From the NCBI GenBank assembly GCA_946481025.1, contig CAMLNA010000037.1:1-33618 (forward strand): a stretch of 33,618 nucleotides of DNA, written 5' to 3'. The notes beneath the pieces are model-generated. The model saw only the letters and a program-made list of their open reading frames with translations. It was not told the DNA's origin and did not search any database. Shown here in pieces: positions 17,680 through 25,463 of this stretch (position 1 is its first letter; each line of letters begins with the position of its first letter). Both the position numbers and the translations under genes were made by a program. The stretch comes from an uncultured Rivibacter sp. Lineage in GTDB: Bacteria; Pseudomonadota; Gammaproteobacteria; Burkholderiales; Burkholderiaceae.

Positions 17680-18393
17680 TCAGCGCTGCGCCGCCAGGTA
17701 GTGCGCCAACGCGTCGATGTCGGCGTCGCTCAGGCTGCGCGCGGCTTCCTTCATCGCCGCGTCGTTCTTGCGCCAGCCGCTGCGCCACTGCAGCAGTTGC
17801 TGTTCGAGATAGCGCCAACCCTGGCCGCCGATGACGGGCGCCAGCGGCCGGGCGCCCGTGCCGGCGCGGCCGCCGTCGCCGTGGCAGCTTGCGCAGGCCG
17901 GGATGCCGCGTGCCGCATCGCCTTGTGCGTAGAGCGTGCGGCCGGCCGTGGAGTCGGCCTTCGTTTCTTCGCCCTGCATGCGGGGCCGTGAGGCGAACCA
18001 GGCCACGATGTCGCGCAGGTCGGCCTCCTCGACATTGCGCACTGCCACCAGCATCAGGTCGTCCTTGCGCGCGCCGCTCTTGAAGTCGCGCAGCTGCTTG
18101 TGCAGGTATTCGGGGTGCTGCCCGGCCAGCTTGGGGGCCCGAGCTTCAGTCGCACCGGCGCCGGCATGGGCAACGCCGTGGCCCTCGACCCCATGGCATT
18201 CGACGCAACGTTCGGCGTCGGCCTTCTCACGGCCGGCTTCGGCGTTGCCGCCGGCCGCTGCCGGCGCGGCAGCGGCCGTGCGGGGCGCCGTCGGCCGCTC
18301 CCTGTCGGCCTGCGCTGCACTGTCGGCCGAAGCGGCCAGCAGGAGGCAGGCGCTGGCGATGCCGGCCAGGGCACGGGCTGGGTTGAGCGTCAT
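17680..18393 (-). CDS. Di-haem cytochrome c4-like protein
   Basis: This 237-aa periplasmic cytochrome has two haem c sites, CVECH (63-67) and CASCH (167-171). They lie in two similar halves, each ending in a KSGARKDDLM / RSGWRKNDAAMK-type segment and an axial-ligand helix (DLRDIVAWFASR, DIDALAHYLAAQR). This is the duplicated cytochrome c4 architecture. The ATG at 18393 has AAGGAG 5 nt upstream, within the end of the previous gene, and is 2 bp after its stop, so the two are coupled. A GTG two codons earlier is less likely. A signal peptide is present. It is the last gene of the minus-strand operon from 22759 and probably carries electrons from the cluster to a terminal oxidase. Confidence 0.92.
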   Translation of the reverse strand: MTLNPARALAGIASACLLLAASADSAAQADRERPTAPRTAAAAPAAAGGNAEAGREKADAERCVECHGVEGHGVAHAGAGATEARAPKLAGQHPEYLHKQLRDFKSGARKDDLMLVAVRNVEEADLRDIVAWFASRPRMQGEETKADSTAGRTLYAQGDAARGIPACASCHGDGGRAGTGARPLAPVIGGQGWRYLEQQLLQWRSGWRKNDAAMKEAARSLSDADIDALAHYLAAQR

Positions 18394-18395
18394 GC

Positions 18396-18773
18396 TCACT
18401 CCTTCTTGTAGAAGGTGTGGCAGGTGCGGCAGGTGCGCGACAGGTCGGTGGCCGCGTCGGTGGCGGCCGTGAAGTCGCCCGAGCTCACCGAGCTGATGAT
18501 CTGCGTGGCGAGGCCGCGGCTCTTCTTGGACAGCTCCACCGCATTGACGGCGTCGCCGCGCTGGACGAAGTGGGCCTCGACCTCCGCAAACAGGGTGTCG
18601 AGGTCCTTTGCGTCGGCGATGGCCGCCTTGCCGTCACGCAGCGCGATGTTGGACGCGAGGCTCTTGTTGCTGTCCTCGATGTTCTGCATGAGTTCCATGC
18701 CGAGCTCGGCCGCGGCCGGCACGGCACCGGCGGCCGTCAACAGCACGGCCATCGTGAGTACTGCCTTGCGCAT
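18396..18773 (-). CDS. Small cytochrome c'-like protein
   Basis: This 125-aa exported protein has a signal peptide (MRKAVLTMAVLLTAAGAVPAAA) and a C-terminal haem motif CRTCH (115-119) followed by only FYKKE. The helical body is mostly free of other cysteines. The arrangement is that of a short cytochrome c'/c-556-type four-helix cytochrome. I chose the ATG at 18773 because the signal peptide starts there; an upstream in-frame ATG would add 16 residues from the REP-like element. The stop is 2 bp before the cytochrome c4-like start, whose Shine-Dalgarno lies inside this gene's last codons. It is a shorter paralogue of the cytochrome at 11818-12303. Confidence 0.87.
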   Translation of the reverse strand: MRKAVLTMAVLLTAAGAVPAAAELGMELMQNIEDSNKSLASNIALRDGKAAIADAKDLDTLFAEVEAHFVQRGDAVNAVELSKKSRGLATQIISSVSSGDFTAATDAATDLSRTCRTCHTFYKKE

Positions 18774-18816
18774 TGGTTGAAACGAGTACCTGCTGCTGTT
18801 GGGAAGCCGGAATGCA

Positions 18817-18913
18817 TTCACCGCGGAGGCGCGGAGAGCACTGAGTGAACGCGGAGAACACCAAGGTTGAATTCCTCCGCGAACCTCCGTGCTCTCCGCG
18901 CCTGCGTGGTGAA
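18817..18913. repeat. REP-like imperfect palindromic element
   Basis: The arms 18817-18840 and 18890-18913 are inverted repeats matching at 22 of 24 positions (core GGCGCGGAGAGCA / TGCTCTCCGCGCC). An inner pair with CGCGGAG/CTCCGCG is also visible. The element fills the gap between the DUF1501 gene and the cytochrome c' gene, inside an otherwise tight operon. It resembles dispersed palindromes common between genes in betaproteobacteria and may stabilise the upstream mRNA or attenuate downstream expression. Confidence 0.8.
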
Positions 18914-18929
18914 CAGTTCTGAATGGGCC

Positions 18930-20399
18930 TCAGGCGGCGAGCAGGTCCTTGACCACCTTGCCGTACACCACCGTCGGCCGCTCCGAACGGCCGTTGTTGA
19001 GGTAGGTGGTCTTCAGGTGATCGAGCCCCAGCAGGTGCAGCACGGTGGCGTGCAGGTCGTAGGTGTCGACCGCGGTGTCCTTGTCGGCCACCTGCAGGCC
19101 GATCTCGTCGGTGCCGCCATGGGTGTAGCCCGCCTTGATGCCGCCGCCGGCCACCCATTGGGTGTAGCCCCAGGGGTTGTGGTCGCGGCCCGATCCGCTT
19201 TCGCCCCACGGCGTGCGGCTGAACTCGGAGGTCCACACCACCAGCGTGCTGTCCAGCAGGCCGCGCGACTTCAGGTCGGCCAGCAGGCCGGCGATCGGCT
19301 TGTCGACCATCCTGGCCATGAGGCCGTGGTTGTCGTCGAGGTCGTTGTGCGCGTCCCAGCTGCGGCGGTCGTTGTCGGAAACGCCTTCGGGGTGGCCCGA
19401 GACCACCTGCACGAAACGCACGCCGCGCTCCACCAGGCGGCGCGCACGCAGCAGCACCTTGCCATAGCTTTCGCTGGTCTTGTCGTCCAGGCCGTAGAGC
19501 TTCTTCGTGGCGTCGGTCTCCTTGCCGAGGTCCACCGCGTCGGGCGCGGAGGCCTGCATCTGCTCGGCCAGTTCGTAGGCCTTCACCCGCGCGCGCAGCT
19601 CGCTGTCGTTGGGGTATCGGGCCGCGCCCATCTGGTTCAGGTGCTTCAGCAGGTCGAGCTGGGCGCGCTGCTGGCCCTCGGTGCGCAGCTCGGGCCGCTC
19701 GAGGTAGAGGATGGGCGACTCGCCCGGGCGGAAGGCGGTGCCCTGGTACACGGCGGGCAGGAAGCCCGAGTTCCAGTTCTGCGAGCCGGCGCTGGGCTCG
19801 CGATCGCTGTTGTAGAGCACCACGTAGGGCGGCAGCTTCGGGTTGGCCGAGCCCAGCGCATAGCTCACCCAGGCGCCCAGCGACGGCCGGCCCGGGTTCA
19901 GGTCGCCGGTGTTGAGCTTCAGGATCGAGATGTCGTGGGTGGCGCCAACGGTCACGCTGGACTTGATGAAGGCCAGCTTGTCGGCATGCTCGGCGAGGTG
20001 GGGCAGCAGGTTCGAGAACCAGGCGCCGCTTTCGCCGTGTTGCTTCCAGGTGCGGGTGTTCGACACCCACAGTTTGTTCACGCCGCCTTGCGTGCTGGTC
20101 TTGATGCCCTTCAAGAAGGACGCCGGCACGCCCTGGCCCGCGAGCTTCACCAGCTCCGGCTTGTAGTCGTAGAGGTCGAGCGTGCTGGGCGCGCCGTTCT
20201 GATGCAGCCAGATGACCGACTTGATCCTGGCCGGGAAGTGCGGCTGCTTCGGCGCGAGCGGGTCGACCAGGTCGGCGGCAGTGGCCACCGAGAAGAGGCC
20301 CAGGCCCGGCACCAGACCTGACAGCGCAACGCCCACGCCGCCTTGTGCCGCGGCGTCGAGGAACGCGCGGCGCGAATGATGATGATCGTGATGGCTCAT
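18930..20399 (-). CDS. DUF1501 family protein, Tat-exported
   Basis: This 489-aa protein belongs to the DUF1501 family (alkaline-phosphatase/sulfatase-like fold), whose reaction is not established. A twin-arginine signal (SRRAFL, 9-14) indicates folded export, often a sign of a bound cofactor or metal. Family landmarks are WLHQNGAPSTLDLYDYKP (where many members have GG-P-SQ), LNTGDLNPGRPSLGAWVSY, SEFSRTP and GRDHNP, then VAGGGIKAGYTHGGTDEIG. The ATG at 20399 starts a His-rich leader (MSHHDHHHSRR) and has AAGGA about 11 nt upstream. It is 20 bp after the DUF1549/DUF1553 gene. These two families are typically paired in Planctomycetes, which supports a joint function. Confidence 0.92.
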   Translation of the reverse strand: MSHHDHHHSRRAFLDAAAQGGVGVALSGLVPGLGLFSVATAADLVDPLAPKQPHFPARIKSVIWLHQNGAPSTLDLYDYKPELVKLAGQGVPASFLKGIKTSTQGGVNKLWVSNTRTWKQHGESGAWFSNLLPHLAEHADKLAFIKSSVTVGATHDISILKLNTGDLNPGRPSLGAWVSYALGSANPKLPPYVVLYNSDREPSAGSQNWNSGFLPAVYQGTAFRPGESPILYLERPELRTEGQQRAQLDLLKHLNQMGAARYPNDSELRARVKAYELAEQMQASAPDAVDLGKETDATKKLYGLDDKTSESYGKVLLRARRLVERGVRFVQVVSGHPEGVSDNDRRSWDAHNDLDDNHGLMARMVDKPIAGLLADLKSRGLLDSTLVVWTSEFSRTPWGESGSGRDHNPWGYTQWVAGGGIKAGYTHGGTDEIGLQVADKDTAVDTYDLHATVLHLLGLDHLKTTYLNNGRSERPTVVYGKVVKDLLAA

Positions 20400-20419
20400 G
20401 ACGTGTTGTCCTTGGTTGT

Positions 20420-22759
20420 TCAGAAGCGGTAGGCGAAGTCGTTGGAGTTGGCGACCGTGTGGACGAGGTCCACGAAGGCCGCGGCGCGCAGCGGGTTGGC
20501 CGGCGCGGCATCTGCCTTCACGCCGGTGGGCACCGCCACCTCGAACCGGCCGTTCGAGGCCGGGCTCGCCAACTTGGCCGCGATGGTCTTCTCCTGCTGG
20601 TTGAGGAAGCCCTTCAGCGCGGTCTTTTCGGTGGGCGTGGGCTTGCGCGCGAACAGCACTTCGTACAGCCGGTCGAGCTGGGACGACTCGTCCCTGCCGG
20701 CCTCGTTGATCACGCGGCCGGCCAGCGCCTGCGACCACGCGAAGGTGATGTCGCTGTTGAACAGCGTGAGCGCCTGCAGCGGCGTGGTCGTGACGTTGCG
20801 CTTGTGGTGCGGCTGCGCCGGATTGGCCGGGTCGAAGTTCACCGTGAGCGGGTAGGGGACGCTGCGGCGCACGAAGGTGTAGATGCTGCGGCGGCGTGTC
20901 TCCTCCTCGTTGCGCGGCGCCTGCCACAGGTTGCCGGCGTTGAGCTGCGCCGGCACCGGCGGAAACACCGCCGGGCCGCCCACCTTGTCGACCAGCTGGC
21001 CCGAGGCGTAGAGCAGCGAGTCGCGGATCTCCTCGGCCTCCAGGCGCTTGCGGGGGTAGACGGCGAGCAGCTTGTTGTCGGGGTCCACCTTCAGCACGTC
21101 GGCACGTTCGGCCGACGACTGCCGGTACACGCTGGACAGCAGGATCTCGCGGTGCAGCCTCTTCACGCTCCAGCCGTTGCCGGTGAAGCTGGCGGCCAGG
21201 TGGTCGAGCAGCTCGGGATGGGTGGGCTTCGTGCCGGCGCGGCCGAAGTCCTGCACCGTGCTCACGATGCCCTTGTCGAAGTACTGGCTCCACACGCGGT
21301 TGACGTACACCCGTGCAGTCAGCGGGTTCTGCTCGCTGGCCAGCCAGTTGGCCAATGCCGTGCGGCGGCCCGAGGTCCGGACACCGGGCTCCACTCTGGG
21401 CTGCGTTCCACCGGCCAGCCACAGCGCCGGGATGCCGGGCTGCACTTCTTCGGTGGGCCGCTCGTGGATGCCGCCGAAGCGCACGAAGGTCGGCGGCACC
21501 TCGCGGCCGAGTTCAGTCGCGGCGGTGAAGTTGCCGGTCACGCCGGTGGCCTTGGGCCGCTGGCTGTCGAACTTGTTCAGCTCTGCGGTGAGCTTCTGGT
21601 AGTCCTTCCACTTCTCGACGATCTCGGGACTGTGTGCCGGGAAGGTCGGGTCTTCGGCTGCCAGGCGCAGGTAGGCCTGCGCTGCCTGCTGGTCGGTGCT
21701 CACATGCTTGTGTCGCCAGTTGACCCAGCGGTCGAGCGCGGTCCATTCGGCCTCGGGCTTGAACAGCGATTCCCGTGTGTCGGTGAGGTAGCGCTCCTTC
21801 TGGTACTTGATGCCCGCTTCCGTCACCGTGGCCAGGATCGCGCGCTGCTGGTCGCGGATCGCCTTGGTGGCGGCCTGGTAGGCGGCCTGGGCCTTTTCGT
21901 ATTCAGGGTCGACCGGCGCCTTCTCCTTGAGTGGCACGCGCTCGTCGAACGCGGTGTTGGCAAAGAAGGCCTGCAGCTGGAAGTATTCCTTCTGGCTCAC
22001 GCGGTCGGCCTTGTGGTTGTGGCAGCGCGCGCAACCCACGGTGGAAGCCAGCAGCGCCTCGCCCACGAGATCGGTCATGTCGGTCTCGATCTGGTACTTG
22101 CGCTGCACCATGTCGCGCGAGTTGCTGTTGTCGGGGTAGCCGGCCAGAAAGCCGGTGGCGATGCGCGCCTCCTGGCTGTCGGGCCAGAGTTCATCGCCGG
22201 CGATCTGCTCCTTGATGAAGCGGTCGAACGGCTTGTCCTTGTTGAACGCGTCGATCACGTAGTCGCGGTAGCGGTAGTTGTTGGGCCGCGTGTTGTCGTT
22301 CTGGAAGCCCGAGCTGTCGGCATAGCGCGCGAGGTCCAGCCAGCGGCGCGCCTGGCGCTCGCCGAAGTGATGAGACGCGAGCAGCCGGTCCACCAGCTTT
22401 TCGTGCGTGTTGGGCGACTTGTCATTGACGAAGGCGTGCACTTCCTCGGGCGTGGGCAGCAGGCCCCAGGCGTCGAGGGTGGCGCGGCGGATGTAGGCCG
22501 CGCGTCCGGCGTCGGGCGAGGGCTTCAGCCCCTTGGCTTCGAGCTGCGCGAGCACGAAGCTGTCGATGGGCGAGCGCACCCATTGCTTCTGCTTCACGGC
22601 CGGCGGCTCGGGAGGCTTCACCGGCTGATAGGGCGACCACGCGCGGGCAGCCGGGGCCGTGGCGGCCTGCTTGCGGGGCGCTGTCTGCGCGCCCTCGGCC
22701 GCGAGCGCCGCTGCGGCCGCCAGGCCGAGCCAGATCGCGAGGTACAAGTTCTTCTTCAT
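20420..22759 (-). CDS. DUF1549/DUF1553 (PSD1-type) protein with haem-binding motif
   Basis: This 779-aa exported protein has a signal peptide (MKKNLYLAIWLGLAAAAALAAEG). The N-terminal half is DUF1549 (SPIDSFVLAQLEAKGL, RRATLDAWGLLPTPEEV, RWLDLARYADSSGFQND), including a c-type haem motif CARCH (243-247) with NHKADRVSQKEYFQL after it. The C-terminal half is DUF1553 (TALANWLASEQNPLTARVYVNR, ETRRRSIYTFVRRSVPYP, LQALTLFNSD). It lacks the separate N-terminal planctomycete cytochrome domain found in many relatives. The reaction is unknown, and haem attachment implies a redox step or electron relay. The ATG at 22759 begins the signal peptide; the frame stays open upstream without coding character. 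It is the first gene of the operon with DUF1501 and two cytochromes. Confidence 0.92.
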   Translation of the reverse strand: MKKNLYLAIWLGLAAAAALAAEGAQTAPRKQAATAPAARAWSPYQPVKPPEPPAVKQKQWVRSPIDSFVLAQLEAKGLKPSPDAGRAAYIRRATLDAWGLLPTPEEVHAFVNDKSPNTHEKLVDRLLASHHFGERQARRWLDLARYADSSGFQNDNTRPNNYRYRDYVIDAFNKDKPFDRFIKEQIAGDELWPDSQEARIATGFLAGYPDNSNSRDMVQRKYQIETDMTDLVGEALLASTVGCARCHNHKADRVSQKEYFQLQAFFANTAFDERVPLKEKAPVDPEYEKAQAAYQAATKAIRDQQRAILATVTEAGIKYQKERYLTDTRESLFKPEAEWTALDRWVNWRHKHVSTDQQAAQAYLRLAAEDPTFPAHSPEIVEKWKDYQKLTAELNKFDSQRPKATGVTGNFTAATELGREVPPTFVRFGGIHERPTEEVQPGIPALWLAGGTQPRVEPGVRTSGRRTALANWLASEQNPLTARVYVNRVWSQYFDKGIVSTVQDFGRAGTKPTHPELLDHLAASFTGNGWSVKRLHREILLSSVYRQSSAERADVLKVDPDNKLLAVYPRKRLEAEEIRDSLLYASGQLVDKVGGPAVFPPVPAQLNAGNLWQAPRNEEETRRRSIYTFVRRSVPYPLTVNFDPANPAQPHHKRNVTTTPLQALTLFNSDITFAWSQALAGRVINEAGRDESSQLDRLYEVLFARKPTPTEKTALKGFLNQQEKTIAAKLASPASNGRFEVAVPTGVKADAAPANPLRAAAFVDLVHTVANSNDFAYRF

Positions 22760-23110
22760 GGTCGGACCCCCGTCACGATGAGGTTGTTGTTCAAAGGCAG
22801 CTGTGTCTGATGCGTCACGCCTCTCCTTTCGCAAGCCCCGCGCCAGCGCACGGTCCATCGCATGCCTGCCTGCAGCGCTGCCAAGTCCTTGATTCGCCGG
22901 CATATTTCCAAGGCGCGCTTGGTCATTCGGAATTCGACTTGCTGCATTGCCAGCAAGCGCAGCGCGTCGTGCTGTGAAGCGCGCATCGGGTTTCAGGGGG
23001 CGAGGCCCGCGGCCCGTGCGGGGGCGGGGCTCACGCATGCGCGCCAGGTGGCGTCGATGGAGCTCGGCCGAGAGAAGCGGCTGGGCAGCGCTCGGTGGGA
23101 ACCGTGCGCG
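22760..23110. other. Intergenic region upstream of the PSD1 operon
   Basis: About 350 bp between the ends of the GGDEF gene and the start of the PSD1 operon. It must carry the operon promoter. A 76-codon minus-strand frame (22756-22986) exists but has no recognisable motif. No sigma54-type GG-N10-GC match of quality and no AT-rich Fur-like box was seen. Confidence 0.5.
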
Positions 23111-24331
23111 TCAGGACGTGGTGAGCCCCAGCGGCCTGCTGGCGCCGAAGACGGCTTCGCCGTCTTCCTGGCTGCCGGCGATGACGGCGCGGCTGCGGCC
23201 CTGGCGCTTGGCCTCGTAGAGCGCCTCGTCGGCGCGCCGCAACGCCTGGGAGAGCGATTCGCCCGGCAGGGCCTGCACCGCGCCGAAGCTCAGGCTCAGC
23301 ACCGGGTAGGGCTGGTGCAGGCATTCGTCTTCGATCTGCGCCACCATGCGGTCGGCCACGTGGAGTGCCGCGTTCACGTCGGTCTCGGGCAGCAGCACGA
23401 CGAATTCGTCGCCGCCCAGGCGGCCCACCACGTCGCCGGTGCGCAGCAGCTGCCGCGCGCAGCGGGCCACCAGCCGCAGGGCGTCGTCTCCGGCGGCATG
23501 GCCGTGCGAGTCGTTCACCTGCTTGAAATGATCGATGTCGAACAGCATCAGCGACGCAGAGCCCGGCGCGCTCATCGCGAGGGCCCGCGACGCGAGCTCT
23601 TCGAAGTGGCGGCGGTTGGGCACTTCGGTGAGCATGTCCATGTCGGCCAGCACGCGCAGCTGCCGCTGCGACTCGCGCAGGTTGTCGCCGGTGCGCTCGT
23701 AGGTGAGCACGAGCGCGAGGTACAGCAGGCACAGCGTGGTGAGCACCATGGGCAGCACCATGCCCGGCGTGGCCGGCTGGGGCGCAATGGCGCCGGACCA
23801 CACCAGTGCCAGATGCGCCGCCTGCACCGAGGCGTTCGCCAGCAGCAGCAGCCGCAGCGCCTGCAGCGTCGGCCGGCGCGAGCGCGCCGGCAGCCGGCCC
23901 AGCACCCAGGCGGCATGGCAGAACACGAGCGCCATGCCGAACGAGAACGCGGTGACGCGGGGCAGCAGCGTGCCGGGCCCCGCCCAGGCGACCAGCCAGC
24001 CGGCGGTGACGGCGGCCAGCAGCAGCAGGTCGGTGAGGACCGAGCCGGGCAGGGCGCTGCGGGCATGGAAGCGCCGCATGCCGACCAGCAGCGTGACCGG
24101 CCATTGCAGCAACAGCGCAATGGACAGCGGCAGCACGGCAGGCCAGGCGTCGCGGGCCAGCTGCAGGCCGACCCCGACGCTGCCCATCCACTGGGCGGCG
24201 GTCCACCACCAGAAGCCCCGGTAGATGTGCTGGGTGCAGCCGAACAGGGTCATGATGCCCGCGACCACCAGCATCACGACCGTGCTCACGCCCATCAGCG
24301 TGGGCAGGTGGAGGTCGGCAAGCGGGGGCAT
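23111..24331 (-). CDS. Membrane-bound diguanylate cyclase (GGDEF)
   Basis: This 406-aa protein makes cyclic di-GMP from two GTP. The N-terminal ~210 residues hold about six hydrophobic segments (TLMGVSTVVMLVVAGIMTLF through VLPMVLTTLCLLYLALVLTY), a membrane sensor module of unknown ligand. The GGDEF domain follows from ~227, with DMLTEVPNRRHFEE, LMLFDIDHFKQVND and an intact active site GGDEF (306-310). An RTGD motif at 297-300, five residues before GGDEF, is a complete inhibitory I-site, so product inhibition is expected. I chose the ATG at 24331, which gives the normal short N-terminus. No EAL domain is present. The gene appears to be a single transcription unit unrelated to the redox cluster. 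Confidence 0.93.
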   Translation of the reverse strand: MPPLADLHLPTLMGVSTVVMLVVAGIMTLFGCTQHIYRGFWWWTAAQWMGSVGVGLQLARDAWPAVLPLSIALLLQWPVTLLVGMRRFHARSALPGSVLTDLLLLAAVTAGWLVAWAGPGTLLPRVTAFSFGMALVFCHAAWVLGRLPARSRRPTLQALRLLLLANASVQAAHLALVWSGAIAPQPATPGMVLPMVLTTLCLLYLALVLTYERTGDNLRESQRQLRVLADMDMLTEVPNRRHFEELASRALAMSAPGSASLMLFDIDHFKQVNDSHGHAAGDDALRLVARCARQLLRTGDVVGRLGGDEFVVLLPETDVNAALHVADRMVAQIEDECLHQPYPVLSLSFGAVQALPGESLSQALRRADEALYEAKRQGRSRAVIAGSQEDGEAVFGASRPLGLTTS

Positions 24332-24515
24332 GGCGGCAGGCGGGATGGAACGAGGGGGTGACTCGGCGAAGTGAGGCGCATTCTCCCCAGGGCCCGTGCC
24401 GCCTTCACTCCCCCAAAAGGCGGCTTCCGCCACGCACCCCCGGGGGGGCGGGCGGCCTGCGCCGATTCGTTACCATCGGCGCCCTCTGGATCAACGCTCC
24501 CGCAGGAGAGACGAC

Positions 24516-25328
24516 ATGGCGATGGATGTAGTGGACTACGAGATCAAGGGCTCCGAGATGCAGTTCGTGGAGGTCGAGCTCGACCCGGGCGAGGCGGCCA
24601 TCGGCGAAGCCGGCAGCATGATGTTCATGGACGCCGGCATCGACATGGACTCGGTGTTCGGCGACGGCTCCAAGAACCAGGGCGGCTTCTTCGGCAAGCT
24701 GCTGGGCGCCGGCAAGCGCCTGATCACCGGCGAGTCGCTGTTCACCACCGTCTACACCAACGCCGGCCAGGGCAAGAAGCGGGTGGCGTTTGCCGCCCCC
24801 TATCCCGGCAAGATCCTGCCGATGGACCTGCGGCAGATGGGCGGCATGCTGCTGTGCCAGAAGGACGCCTTCCTGTGCGCGGCGCGCGGCGTGAGCCTGG
24901 GCATCGCCTTCCAGCAGAAGCTCTCGGTCGGCTTCTTCGGCGGCGAGGGTTTCATCATGCAGAAGCTCGAGGGCGACGGCCTGGCCTTCGTGCATGCGGG
25001 CGGCACCGTGGTCAAGCGCGAGCTGCAGCCCGGCCAGACGCTGCTGGTCGACACCGGCTGTGTGGTGGCCTACACGCCCAACGTGAACTTCGAGATCCAG
25101 TACGTCGGCAAGATCAAGACCGCGCTGTTCGGCGGCGAGGGCCTGTTCTTCGCCAAGTTGACCGGACCCGGCACGGTGTGGCTGCAAAGCTTGCCGTTCT
25201 CGCGGCTGGCTTCGCGCGTCTTTGCCGCGGCGCCGCAGATGGGCGGCTCGCGTGAAGAGGGCTCGGTGCTCGGCGGTTTCGGCGCCGGCGGCCTGCTGGG
25301 CGGCGTGCTCGGCGGCGACGACGAGTGA
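24516..25328 (+). CDS. TIGR00266/AIM24 family protein
   Basis: This 270-aa protein belongs to the TIGR00266 (AIM24) family, beta-rich proteins of unknown biochemical role, related by fold to mitochondrial AIM24. The family features are [19 protein letters not shown] near the N-terminus, [11 protein letters not shown], repeated GGEG turns ([41 protein letters not shown]) and a glycine-rich C-terminus ([15 protein letters not shown]). The ATG at 24516 is preceded by CAGGAGAG at suitable spacing; the frame is open upstream without coding character. No signal peptide is seen. It is monocistronic and followed by a strong hairpin. Confidence 0.92.
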   Translation: MAMDVVDYEIKGSEMQFVEVELDPGEAAIGEAGSMMFMDAGIDMDSVFGDGSKNQGGFFGKLLGAGKRLITGESLFTTVYTNAGQGKKRVAFAAPYPGKILPMDLRQMGGMLLCQKDAFLCAARGVSLGIAFQQKLSVGFFGGEGFIMQKLEGDGLAFVHAGGTVVKRELQPGQTLLVDTGCVVAYTPNVNFEIQYVGKIKTALFGGEGLFFAKLTGPGTVWLQSLPFSRLASRVFAAAPQMGGSREEGSVLGGFGAGGLLGGVLGGDDE

Positions 25329-25357
25329 TGCTGCTGCGGCAGTGATGCCCATGCTGA

Positions 25358-25409
25358 CCCCCTGAGGCTCGCTTGCCGCAGCGCGGCAAGCGGCATGCCT
25401 GTCAGGGGG
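25358..25409. terminator. Strong two-part hairpin between convergent genes (probable bidirectional terminator)
   Basis: Outer arms CCCCCTGA (25358-25365) and TCAGGGGG (25402-25409) enclose a perfect inner 10-bp stem (25370-25379 with 25383-25392, 3-nt loop). It lies between the convergent TIGR00266 and ppc genes. There is no T run, so factor-independent activity is uncertain. Similar CCCCCTGA-framed elements are frequent between genes in Comamonadaceae. Confidence 0.6.
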
Positions 25410-25463
25410 CTCGGGAGCCGTGCGTCAAGCCGCAGGCTGGGCGGCTTCTGCCGAGCAGAGGCC

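Noticed and set aside
17651..17683. Terminator between the convergent rhodanese-like and cytochrome c4-like genes
   Set aside because: Short nested arms (CTGAG/CTCAG and CGCCG/CGGCG) are present, but there is no T run and the pairing is weak.
20459..22810. 783-codon plus-strand frame opposite the PSD1 gene
   Set aside because: Antisense shadow of a strongly supported gene, without recognisable domains.
22756..22986. 76-codon minus-strand frame upstream of the PSD1 gene
   Set aside because: No recognisable motif, weak start context and Arg-rich composition. It is more likely leader or promoter DNA, though a small gene cannot be excluded.
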